The position numbers and the translations under genes were made by a program. DNA of 35,474 nucleotides, taken from NCBI GenBank assembly GCA_022360955.1, contig JAKSBV010000489.1, positions 1 to 35,474 of the forward strand, given 5' to 3'. The stretch comes from Bacillota bacterium. GTDB taxonomy: Bacteria > Bacillota > Clostridia > SK-Y3. This document shows, piece after piece, positions 16,672 to 23,145 of this stretch. Under the pieces are notes generated by a model that saw nothing but the letters and a program-made list of their open reading frames with translations, did not search any database and was not told where the DNA came from. Every line of letters begins with the position of its first letter. The stretch's first letter is position 1.

Positions 16672-16687
16672 GGGAAAGAGGATTTTA

Positions 16688-16731
16688 AAGGTCTGTAGTA
16701 ATATGTATATTATTACGGACCTTCCTTTATT
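16688..16731 (+). terminator. Intrinsic terminator after larA
   Basis: AAGGTCTGTAGTAAT (16688-16702) pairs with ATTATTACGGACCTT (16709-16723) with two G-U pairs. CCTTTATTT follows. Confidence 0.75.
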
Positions 16732-16817
16732 TAACATATATTCCTTTTTGCGTTTGATATAACGCAATGGGTTAACGTAAAGAAATAACAGTTTTTTCCT
16801 ATAACGAAAAAAGATTC

Positions 16818-16847
16818 TTGACACTTAATTTGTAGTTACGTTATGAT
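16818..16847 (+). promoter_or_regulatory. Promoter of the MarR-family gene
   Basis: TTGACA (16818-16823, exact consensus) and TATGAT (16842-16847) are separated by 18 bases. The transcript would begin about 140 bases before the marR start and run through a family A repeat. Confidence 0.65.
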
Positions 16848-16865
16848 AAATGGATAAAGTATATT

Positions 16866-16960
16866 AAAGATAACCAACTTTAAAATACTATTTACACAAA
16901 CAACACAGAACCGCTGTTGTTTAGACCAAACGTATTTTAAAGTTGTAGTGCCATATCTTG
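16866..16960. repeat. Family A palindromic repeat in the marR leader
   Basis: The left arm AAAGATAACCAACTTTAAAA and right arm TTTTAAAGTTG plus CATATCTT enclose AAACAACA / TGTTGTTT. The apical CAGAACCGC is the inverse of the copy 1 GGTTCTG core. The element sits between the promoter and the AAGGAGG site. Confidence 0.85.
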
Positions 16961-17001
16961 AGTGTATGAAACAAAAAAGCATTGAAGGAGGCATGTATAC
17001 A

Positions 17002-17427
17002 ATGTTTGAATTGGATGACTGTGTATCATATATTGCAACCAATGCTGTTAAAAAGGTGGCGGACGCTTTTAATAAAAAGCTGATGGCTTTAGGGATTACA
17101 AGGGTTCAGTGGACTGCATTGTTTTATTTGGGTAAATATAAAAGCATCAGCCAATTTGAATTGGCAGAAAAAATGAATATTAAAACCTCTACGATGGCAC
17201 GACTGATTGACAGAATGGAAAGGGAAGGTTATGTAATAAGAGCGAAAGAGCCTGCAGATAGAAGGGTTACCAAACTGGTTCTTACGGACAAAGGGCGTGA
17301 CTTACGGGAAAAGCTGATACCCGAAGGTGAAAGGTTTAGCAAACTTGTTTCGCGGGATATATCGGATGAAGAAATAAGGATATTCATAAGTGTTCTGAAT
17401 AAAATGGTGGAAAACAGCACAAAATAA
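17002..17427 (+). CDS. MarR-family transcriptional regulator with a single N-terminal cysteine
   Basis: A 141-residue winged-helix dimer-type regulator. The DNA-binding part reads ISQFELAEKMNIKTSTMARL followed by IDRMEREGYV; the wing has the MarR signature DRRVTKLVLTDKGRDL. Its only cysteine is Cys7, at the start of the first helix, close to where OhrR-type peroxide sensors carry their reactive Cys. The Tyr partners known from Bacillus OhrR are not obvious, so redox sensing is only a suggestion. ATG 17002 has AAGGAGG (16985-16991) ten bases upstream; ATG 16993 is too close. It lies directly upstream of an AhpD-like gene whose promoter contains inverted repeats, a plausible target. Confidence 0.87.
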   Translation: MFELDDCVSYIATNAVKKVADAFNKKLMALGITRVQWTALFYLGKYKSISQFELAEKMNIKTSTMARLIDRMEREGYVIRAKEPADRRVTKLVLTDKGRDLREKLIPEGERFSKLVSRDISDEEIRIFISVLNKMVENSTK

Positions 17428-17481
17428 ATAGGGCATTTAGCATAGGCTGAGAAGAAAGAGAAGGAACATTTATAGAAAAAG

Positions 17482-17550
17482 AATAGTTTTTTTTTGAGAA
17501 ACTATTGCATTTTCATAAAATAGTTGCTATACTGATAATTGTTATAGCAA
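17482..17550 (+). promoter_or_regulatory. Promoter of the AhpD-like gene with overlapping inverted-repeat operators
   Basis: TTGCAT (17505-17510) and TATACT (17528-17533) are separated by 17 bases. One inverted repeat, AATAGTTT / AAACTATT (17482-17489, 17499-17506), overlaps -35. Another, TTGCTATA / TATAGCAA (17524-17531, 17543-17550), covers -10 and the likely start site. AATAGTT recurs between the two boxes. This arrangement fits repression by a dimeric regulator such as the adjacent MarR protein; binding is inferred. Confidence 0.6.
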
Positions 17551-17558
17551 TTATATAC

Positions 17559-17660
17559 ATATAGATGCCAACTTTAAAATTGGATTAATATTTGAACAAA
17601 CAAGGCAGAAGCCTCGTTATTTGTTTAAATATATTTAGGTGTAAAGTTGGTTATCTTTAG
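17559..17660. repeat. Family A palindromic repeat in the AhpD-like gene leader
   Basis: The left arm ATAGATGCCAACTTTAAAAT and right arm GTAAAGTTGGTTATCTTTAG enclose TTTGAACAAA / TTTGTTTAAA stems and an apical GGCAGAAGCC hairpin (inverted core orientation). It follows the promoter and precedes the ribosome-binding site, the same layout as in the marR leader. Confidence 0.85.
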
Positions 17661-17720
17661 CAACAATACCTATGTAAAACAATGTTACAAAAATAACAAA
17701 CACATAAGGAGGGCATGACG

Positions 17721-18074
17721 ATGGCCAAAAGTCCAAGAGAACTATTAAACGGTTTTATGGGAGGTTTGCAAGATCTAGGAAAAACAAATGAAGCCCATGT
17801 GAATGCATTTATGAATTTATTGGGCAAATCCTATGAGCCGGGAGCAATCGATGTAAAAACAAAAGAACTTATCAGTGTAGCGATCGGTGTTTATAATCGC
17901 TGTGAATATTGTATTGTATTTCACGCTTACAAAGCATTGGAAGCCGGAGCTTCCCGAGAAGAAATAATTGAAGCGGCTATGGTAGCCGTTGCATTTGGCG
18001 GCGGACCTGCTATGGCATACAGTGTAACCCTATTAAAAGATTCTATTGACGAATTTGAAGGTGACTTTAAATAA
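17721..18074 (+). CDS. Carboxymuconolactone decarboxylase / AhpD-like protein
   Basis: A 117-residue helical protein. The AhpD signature CxxC-x3-His is present as RCEYCIVFHAYKALEAG, with an AIGVYN helix before it and SREEIIEAAMVAVAFGGGPA after. In AhpD, the CxxC pair and His relay electrons from a lipoylated protein to peroxiredoxin. Other members of the fold have unrelated roles, so peroxide relay is an inference. ATG 17721 is preferred because AGGAGG (17707-17712) is eight bases away; ATG 17715 is too close. It lies between a MarR gene and a lipoyl-domain dihydrolipoyl dehydrogenase, which supports a redox function. Its own terminator follows. Confidence 0.88.
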   Translation: MAKSPRELLNGFMGGLQDLGKTNEAHVNAFMNLLGKSYEPGAIDVKTKELISVAIGVYNRCEYCIVFHAYKALEAGASREEIIEAAMVAVAFGGGPAMAYSVTLLKDSIDEFEGDFK

Positions 18075-18091
18075 GAACGTTGTTACAATAG

Positions 18092-18116
18092 AAGGCAGCG
18101 AAAAGCTGCCTTTTCT
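18092..18116 (+). terminator. Intrinsic terminator after the AhpD-like gene
   Basis: AAGGCAGC (18092-18099) pairs with GCTGCCTT (18105-18112) around GAAAA, followed by TTTTCTT. It separates the AhpD-like gene from lpd, so lpd may depend on read-through or on an unseen promoter. Confidence 0.85.
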
Positions 18117-18120
18117 TAAT

Positions 18121-18178
18121 ATAGATACCCAACTTTAAAATCGAATTTATATTTGGGTGTAAAGTTGATTATCTTTAG
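18121..18178. repeat. Short family A repeat in the lpd leader
   Basis: ATAGATACCCAACTTTAAAA and GTAAAGTTGATTATCTTTAG enclose only TCGAATTTATATTTGGGT. This is a 58-base version of the element, between the terminator and the lpd ribosome-binding site (GGGGGAG). Confidence 0.8.
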
Positions 18179-18192
18179 CAGGGGGAGAAAAG

Positions 18193-19941
18193 ATGCTTAT
18201 CGATTTGAAGTTAGAACACCTTTCCGGACATGCCCAAGAGGGGAAAGTAGGAAAAATTCACAAAAATCCGGGAGATGTTATCGAAGAGAATGATATACTA
18301 ATGGAAATTGAATCGAACAAAGGCAATGTAGCGGTTAAATCTACTGCTGCCGGCCAAATTCAAAGCATGAAGGTGGAAGAAGGAGCAGACGTAAAGATTG
18401 GAGATGTTCTGGCAACCGTTGAAGGAGAACAGCAGGAGAAAGACGAGCCATCCGAACAAGATTCGATGCATGACCAAAGCGGGACAAAACAAGCAAACAG
18501 CTTCAACTACTTTGCCGGCATGATAAAGTCTCAAAAAAAAGATTTGGAAAGCGATATTACGATTATTGGCGGAGGACCCGGCGGATACGTTGCTGCGATA
18601 CAAGCGGCAAAATTAGGGGCAAAGGTAGTACTGGTTGAAAAGGAAGATGTAGGCGGAACATGCTTGAATTGGGGCTGTATCCCTACCAAAGCGTTGGTAA
18701 GGTCGGCAGAAGTATACAAAAGTTTTCAAGAGGCTCACACATACGGATTGCAGGCCGATCATTTTTCAGTAGATATGAAAAAAGTGATAGAGCGTAAAAA
18801 TAATATAGTGAGGCAGCTTATACAAGGCGTGGAATATTTGCTGGACAAAAATAATGTTACACTCATTAAAGGCTTGGGTGAAATCATTGACAAAAATACG
18901 GTATTTGTAAAGGCAGGAAATGTGGAAGCAACTATTAAAACAGATCACATTATTATCGCGACAGGCTCTAATGCTTGTAAACTTCCCATTCCCGGATTAG
19001 AGTCCGAAAATGTGTTGACCAGTAGAGAAATCCTAGATATGAAAGAGCTGCCTGACCGTATGGTGATTATTGGCGGCGGAGTTATTGGGATGGAATTTGC
19101 CTTTATTTTTTCCGGCTTTGGTGTTAAAGTATCGGTTATTGAGTTTTTGGATTCTGTGCTGGCGACTTTCGATGAAGAGGTTGCTGCAGAAATAAGTCAG
19201 GCAGCTAAAGATGCAGGTATTGAGTTGTTTACCGGTTCTAAAGTAACCGAAATTTTGGAGAGTGAAAACGGTCAGCCCATCGTATCATTTGAAAAAGAGG
19301 GAAAGAAGAAATATATCCCTGCGGATAAAGTGCTTGTAGCTATCGGCAGGGTGCCCTGTCTGGACGGAACGGATTTTGAAAAGCTGGGCATAGCATTAAA
19401 TGATCATGGAAGAGGCATTAACGTTAATGAAAAAATGCAGACCAATATACCTAATATTTATGCGATCGGTGATGTTACAAACAAGCTGCAGCTGGCCCAT
19501 GTAGCGTCTCACCAAGGCATTGTAGCGGTTAAAAATATTATGGGCTTTGATACGGAAATGGATTATGGAGCGATACCAAGTGCGGTATTTACCGATCCGG
19601 AGCTTGCTACCGTAGGGCTTTGTGAAAGAGGTGCAAAGGAGCAGGGCATCGATGTAGAAATAGGAAAATTCCCTTTTGCAGCCAGCGGGAAAGCGTTAGC
19701 ACTGGGTGAACCGCGGGGATTTGTAAAGATTATCAAGGAAAAATCGTCGGGAAAAGTGATAGGCGGAACTATTATTGGGCCCCATGCAACCGATTTAATT
19801 GCGGAAGTTACGCTAGCCGTGCAGAATGGCCTTACGCCGGCACAATTAATTGAAACCATCCATGCGCATCCCACTACCGCGGAAGCTGTGCATGAAGCCG
19901 CTTTATCCCTAGAAGGCGGTGCCATTCATTTTGTGGAATAA
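18193..19941 (+). CDS. lpdA: Dihydrolipoyl dehydrogenase with N-terminal lipoyl domain
   Basis: A 582-residue flavoenzyme that reoxidises dihydrolipoyl groups with NAD+. Residues 1-78 form a biotinyl/lipoyl domain with Lys43 (IESNKGN) as the lipoylation site. A linker of about 35 residues rich in Glu, Gln and Asp follows. The core has FAD motif ITIIGGGPGGYVAA, the redox disulfide Cys157/Cys162 (GGTCLNWGCIPTKAL), NAD motif VIIGGGVIGMEFA, the second FAD motif NIYAIGDVT, and the His559/Glu564 catalytic dyad (HAHPTTAE). Fused lipoyl domains are known in Firmicute Lpd of acetoin, pyruvate or glycine systems. No E1, E2 or glycine-cleavage genes are nearby. The adjacent AhpD-like protein and the lplA gene 2 kb downstream suggest a lipoyl-based redox role. 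Confidence 0.95.
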   Translation: MLIDLKLEHLSGHAQEGKVGKIHKNPGDVIEENDILMEIESNKGNVAVKSTAAGQIQSMKVEEGADVKIGDVLATVEGEQQEKDEPSEQDSMHDQSGTKQANSFNYFAGMIKSQKKDLESDITIIGGGPGGYVAAIQAAKLGAKVVLVEKEDVGGTCLNWGCIPTKALVRSAEVYKSFQEAHTYGLQADHFSVDMKKVIERKNNIVRQLIQGVEYLLDKNNVTLIKGLGEIIDKNTVFVKAGNVEATIKTDHIIIATGSNACKLPIPGLESENVLTSREILDMKELPDRMVIIGGGVIGMEFAFIFSGFGVKVSVIEFLDSVLATFDEEVAAEISQAAKDAGIELFTGSKVTEILESENGQPIVSFEKEGKKKYIPADKVLVAIGRVPCLDGTDFEKLGIALNDHGRGINVNEKMQTNIPNIYAIGDVTNKLQLAHVASHQGIVAVKNIMGFDTEMDYGAIPSAVFTDPELATVGLCERGAKEQGIDVEIGKFPFAASGKALALGEPRGFVKIIKEKSSGKVIGGTIIGPHATDLIAEVTLAVQNGLTPAQLIETIHAHPTTAEAVHEAALSLEGGAIHFVE

Positions 19942-19990
19942 ATACCCGGTGCAGGGTGTATAAATTGAGGTAGAAAAAAATTATTCCGTT

Positions 19991-20048
19991 AAAGATACCG
20001 AACTTTAAACCCAAACCTAGGTTTGGGTTTAAAGTTCGGTGTTTTTAG
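19991..20048 (+). repeat. Perfect 44-bp palindrome, family A variant; likely lpd terminator
   Basis: Positions 19997-20040 are a perfect palindrome with 22-base arms, beginning ACCGAACTTTAAACCCAAAC. GTTTTTAG follows, so it can act as an intrinsic terminator for lpd, and it lies between convergent genes (lpd and sod). Arms CCGAAC / GTTCGG replace the usual CCAAC / GTTGG, with both sides changed together. Confidence 0.85.
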
Positions 20049-20105
20049 TCTAGGGAGGAAACAGCGATAAGGCCTCATGGATTATAAATAATATGTGCTC
20101 AACCC

Positions 20106-20777
20106 TCAGCGAAAATTGACACGTCCGTTGTGCACCAACATGAGGGGCATCTGGCCTCCCATGGCGAAGAGAAGTCTCTTTTCAACTTCATGCCAGTTAA
20201 CCAAATCCCACCAGGCATTGATATATTCTTTTCGTTTATTCTGGTAATCCAGATAATAGGCATGTTCCCACACATCACATACTAGAATAGGTATTCCGCC
20301 CCATTGGGTCAGATTCTGGTGCTTTTCGCATTGGAGAATTTCCAGGCGTCTCCAGGCAGGCTGCCATATAAGGATTCCCCAGCCGGAGGCTTCGACCTTT
20401 TCGGCGGCAGTTTCGAATTGTTCTTTAAAGGCATCATAGGTGCCGAAATAGCCGACGATTTGATTTGTCGTTTGCGGACCGGGCTGTCCACCCGTGCCTA
20501 TCGGTGCCATAATCGTCCAAAAAATAGAGTGCAGAATATGACCGGAACCATTAAAGCTGAGTTGATTTTCCCAGTATTTTATATAGGCGTAATCGTTGTT
20601 TTGGCGTGCTTTCACCAGGTTTATCTCCGCTTTGTTCAGCCCGTCAACATAAGCTTTGTGGTGTTTGTCATGATGAATCCTTAAGGCCCTTTCGCTGATG
20701 ACCGGCTCCAAGGCATTATAGGCATATGGCAATGGGGGCAATCGATGCTGTCCGGGCGGCATTGTCATATATTGCAT
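20106..20777 (-). CDS. Fe/Mn superoxide dismutase
   Basis: A protein of about 223 residues that converts superoxide to peroxide and oxygen. All four metal ligands are in expected contexts: His in LRIHHDKHHKAYV, His in GSGHILHSIFW, and Asp and His in VCDVWEHAYYLDYQNKR. It has the N-terminal hairpin YAYNALEP and an EVEKRL ending region. It is slightly longer than usual at the C-terminus (MGGQMPLMLVHNGRVNFR), resembling the exported SodA-like proteins of some Firmicutes, though no signal peptide is seen. The start is uncertain: TAAGGAG (20790-20796) touches ATG 20789 and is 12 bases from ATG 20777, so the latter is chosen. Metal choice cannot be told. It converges with lpd. Confidence 0.93.
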   Translation of the reverse strand: MQYMTMPPGQHRLPPLPYAYNALEPVISERALRIHHDKHHKAYVDGLNKAEINLVKARQNNDYAYIKYWENQLSFNGSGHILHSIFWTIMAPIGTGGQPGPQTTNQIVGYFGTYDAFKEQFETAAEKVEASGWGILIWQPAWRRLEILQCEKHQNLTQWGGIPILVCDVWEHAYYLDYQNKRKEYINAWWDLVNWHEVEKRLLFAMGGQMPLMLVHNGRVNFR

Positions 20778-20928
20778 CAATCCTATCATCTCCTTATTTT
20801 CAAAATGGTTTACTATAACATTGTATTCGGGGGGGCTCATGTTAGTGTGTATAGTGGAAAGTAAAATTTAGAATCGATGGAAGCTGAAATCGAAAAGCAA
20901 TTGTGTAATTGTGAAGCCTGACCCCGCC

Positions 20929-20957
20929 TTGAAAAAAAGACTGGTATTCGCTATAAT
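20929..20957 (+). promoter_or_regulatory. Promoter of the MBL-fold gene
   Basis: TTGAAA (20929-20934) and TATAAT (20952-20957, exact consensus) are separated by 17 bases. The predicted leader to the TTG start is about 100 bases. It lies in the divergent region shared with sod. Confidence 0.7.
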
Positions 20958-21066
20958 ATAAACTACAAGTAAGGGATAAAATAAAGCAAGAATCTTTAAT
21001 TGCCGTTTTTATAAAGCATATGGCGTTTTCTGTAAAGCTATTAACAATCACTGGGGAGGAACCATT

Positions 21067-21810
21067 TTGGCAATCGTTCGAAGCGAAAAAAGGTCACCGG
21101 TACCAATAAGTTTTAAATTTGAAGAAGATATCGTCTTGACTTCTACGGGTGCTGTAAATGTACATATTCCTTTTATTGTTAATCATGTTGATTTCTTTCC
21201 TTCAAGCTTCAAGTTGGAAGCACATAAGAAGGTTATTTTTATAGACCCGCTCGTCGTGGACCATGAAGAACCTGCAGATTATATTTTAATAACGCATGCT
21301 CATCAAGACCATTTTTCTATAGAGGATATAAGAAAACTCCTTAAAAAGGAAACAATCGTGATGGGTCCAAAGAAAGTTTACAAAAAATTATCTAAAGCAC
21401 TGATGGGCTGCACAATAAAGAACATCACACCCTGGGAAAAAATAAGCTTTGAAGCATTCACCATTGAATCTATAGCAGCTTATAATTTGAAATCAGGTTT
21501 TTTAACACCCCACCCCAAGTCTGCAATGAATGTTGGTTATATAATCGGTATAGGCGGGGTGAGGCTTTATCATACAGGGGATACGGATTATATTCCCGAA
21601 ATGGATCAGCTCAAAGACATGACTGCAGTATTAACTCCGATTGACGGAGGGAATTTGACGATGAGTACTGAAAAAGCTGCAGTGTTTATAAATCATGTAA
21701 AGCCCGAGTTTGTAATTCCGATGCATTATAATATTGGAACCGATCAGATAGCACATTTCAAGGGTTTAATGAATCGTAATACGAAAATGCTTATTATGGA
21801 TGGACAATAA
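21067..21810 (+). CDS. MBL-fold metal-dependent hydrolase (UlaG/UPF0173-like)
   Basis: A 247-residue metallo-beta-lactamase-fold protein. The metal-binding motif is ITHAHQDHFS (His77, His79, Asp81, His82). Later ligands are in LYHTGDTDYIPEM and in VIPMHYN near the C-terminus. The short domain and the HTGDT plus PMHYN pattern match the UlaG/UPF0173 branch, which includes L-ascorbate-6-phosphate lactonase and many uncharacterised hydrolases. The start is TTG 21067 with GGGGAGG (21053-21059) seven bases upstream, and a good promoter lies 110 bases upstream. It is cytoplasmic, with no signal. It is probably a single gene; a link to the redox neighbours is possible but unproven. Confidence 0.87.
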   Translation: MAIVRSEKRSPVPISFKFEEDIVLTSTGAVNVHIPFIVNHVDFFPSSFKLEAHKKVIFIDPLVVDHEEPADYILITHAHQDHFSIEDIRKLLKKETIVMGPKKVYKKLSKALMGCTIKNITPWEKISFEAFTIESIAAYNLKSGFLTPHPKSAMNVGYIIGIGGVRLYHTGDTDYIPEMDQLKDMTAVLTPIDGGNLTMSTEKAAVFINHVKPEFVIPMHYNIGTDQIAHFKGLMNRNTKMLIMDGQ

Positions 21811-21884
21811 GAAAAGATATAGCAAGCATCTGCGGATACATTTACGATTCTATAAAACAAACAAATTTATAGGAGCGTTGTTTT

Positions 21885-21938
21885 ATATTCAAGGTATTGA
21901 TTGTAGAAGATGAAATGCTTATGGCGTGTTACGAATGA
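21885..21938 (+). pseudogene. Relic of a response-regulator N-terminus
   Basis: Reading 21885-21938 gives ATA, then FKVLIVEDEMLMACYE and a TGA stop. FKVLIVEDE is the first beta-strand and acidic pocket of receiver domains of the YesN type. A ribosome-binding-like TAGGAGCG lies about 10 bases upstream, and the start codon position holds ATA instead of ATG. After 17 codons the frame ends and no receiver or output domain follows. This looks like the stub of a deleted two-component regulator gene. Confidence 0.6.
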
Positions 21939-21965
21939 AGCAAGGGGATCTCATATCCTATCTTT

Positions 21966-21994
21966 TTGACAAACTCCTGTGATAGTGTTAATAT
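21966..21994 (+). promoter_or_regulatory. Putative lplA promoter
   Basis: TTGACA (21966-21971, exact) and TAATAT (21989-21994, 4 of 6) are separated by 17 bases. They sit just after the response-regulator relic and about 50 bases upstream of the lplA start. Confidence 0.5.
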
Positions 21995-22043
21995 GAATTT
22001 TAAATACAGTACAAAGTTTTCTCACAGCCAAAAGGAGGTAGGA

Positions 22044-23072
22044 TTGATCTTGTTGAATGAACATCCGGATTTAAAAATCATAAGGTCCGCGTCTTTTGAC
22101 CCGTGGTACAATTTGGCATTGGAAGAATATCTGTTAAAGCAAATAGAGGAAAAACAAGTTATACTCTATCTTTGGCAGAATAGAAAAACCGTTGTCATCG
22201 GTCGCAATCAGAATCCGTGGAAAGAATGCAGGGGCAGTCAGCTGGAAAAAGACGGCGGGAAATTAGCACGGAGGCTATCCGGCGGCGGAGCTGTTTTTCA
22301 TGATCTCGGGAATCTGAATTTTACTTTTTTGGTGGATCGAAAGCTGTATAATCTTGAAAAGCAACTAAGCGTTATTTTGCAAGCGGTTAAAATGCAGGGC
22401 ATTGAGGCAAAATTTTCCGGACGCAACGATCTCGTGGTAAATGAAAAAAAGTTTTCCGGAAATGCATTTTATTTTACCGGTAAGGCTGCTTACCACCATG
22501 GAACCATCTTAATCGATGTGGACATTTCCGATTTGCTTCGCTATTTGCAAGTATCAACAGAAAAGATTGCTTCCAAAGGTATTGCGTCCGTACGTGCCAG
22601 AGTCGTAAACTTGAAAGAATTAAAGCATAACATGACCATAGAAAATATGGTGCACTGCCTTAAGCAGAGTTTTAAGGATATTTATGCGGAAAAAGGGCAG
22701 GACGTTTTAGAAGAAGCATACGGAGAAGATAATGACAATGAGGATATGGCGGCACTCTATAACAAATATGCTTCATGGGAGTGGCGATACGGTGATAGTC
22801 CTTCCTTTGATGTTGTATTTGAGCATCGCTTTGCATGGGGTGGTGTAGAAACAGGTCTGAAATATAAAAACGGGATCATACAGGAGGCAATGATCTATTC
22901 CGATGCAATGAACGAAGCGTTAATTCGAAAGATTTCGTTTGCCCTCCGGGGGATTTCGTTTAAATCAGAGGCTGTTGCGGCAGCAATCAGAAATCATACT
23001 GCCGGGGAAGCGGATCAAAATATTGTTCAGGATATAGAAGCGTGGCTTTGCAACAAAATTGACAATTTATAG
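22044..23072 (+). CDS. lplA: Lipoate-protein ligase
   Basis: A cytoplasmic enzyme of about 342 residues that activates lipoate with ATP and attaches it to lipoyl-domain lysines. Key motifs are the N-terminal FDPWYNLALEEYLL, TVVIGRNQNPWKE, the nucleotide/lipoate loop RRLSGGGAVFHDLGNLNFTF, the catalytic-lysine region GRNDLVVNEKKFSGNAFY and HHGTILIDVD, and a C-terminal accessory domain as in bacterial LplA. TTG 22044 is chosen because AAAGGAGG (22031-22038) is five bases upstream and family members start close to this point; TTG 22050 is an alternative. A longer frame reaching 21966 would overlap the promoter. The lipoyl domain of the nearby Lpd is an obvious client. Confidence 0.93.
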   Translation: MILLNEHPDLKIIRSASFDPWYNLALEEYLLKQIEEKQVILYLWQNRKTVVIGRNQNPWKECRGSQLEKDGGKLARRLSGGGAVFHDLGNLNFTFLVDRKLYNLEKQLSVILQAVKMQGIEAKFSGRNDLVVNEKKFSGNAFYFTGKAAYHHGTILIDVDISDLLRYLQVSTEKIASKGIASVRARVVNLKELKHNMTIENMVHCLKQSFKDIYAEKGQDVLEEAYGEDNDNEDMAALYNKYASWEWRYGDSPSFDVVFEHRFAWGGVETGLKYKNGIIQEAMIYSDAMNEALIRKISFALRGISFKSEAVAAAIRNHTAGEADQNIVQDIEAWLCNKIDNL

Positions 23073-23108
23073 ACGGCAGCAATCGTAAAGCATCTTGGAC
23101 CTATAAGC

Positions 23109-23145
23109 GTAAAAACAGGGATTACAGCCCATAGGCCGTAATCCC
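23109..23145 (-). terminator. Terminator of the ABC exporter operon, overlapping its stop codon
   Basis: GGGATTACGGCC and GGCTGTAATCCC (minus strand, 23145-23134 and 23129-23118) pair over 12 bases with one mismatch around TATG. TGTTTTTAC follows on the minus strand. The stem contains the last codons and stop of the downstream ABC gene. Confidence 0.75.

Noticed and set aside
16866-17660. Riboswitch interpretation of the leader hairpins before marR and the AhpD-like gene
   Set aside because: The same element occurs at unrelated genes, inside an operon and after genes, with the core in both orientations, which fits a dispersed repeat better than a ligand-binding RNA.
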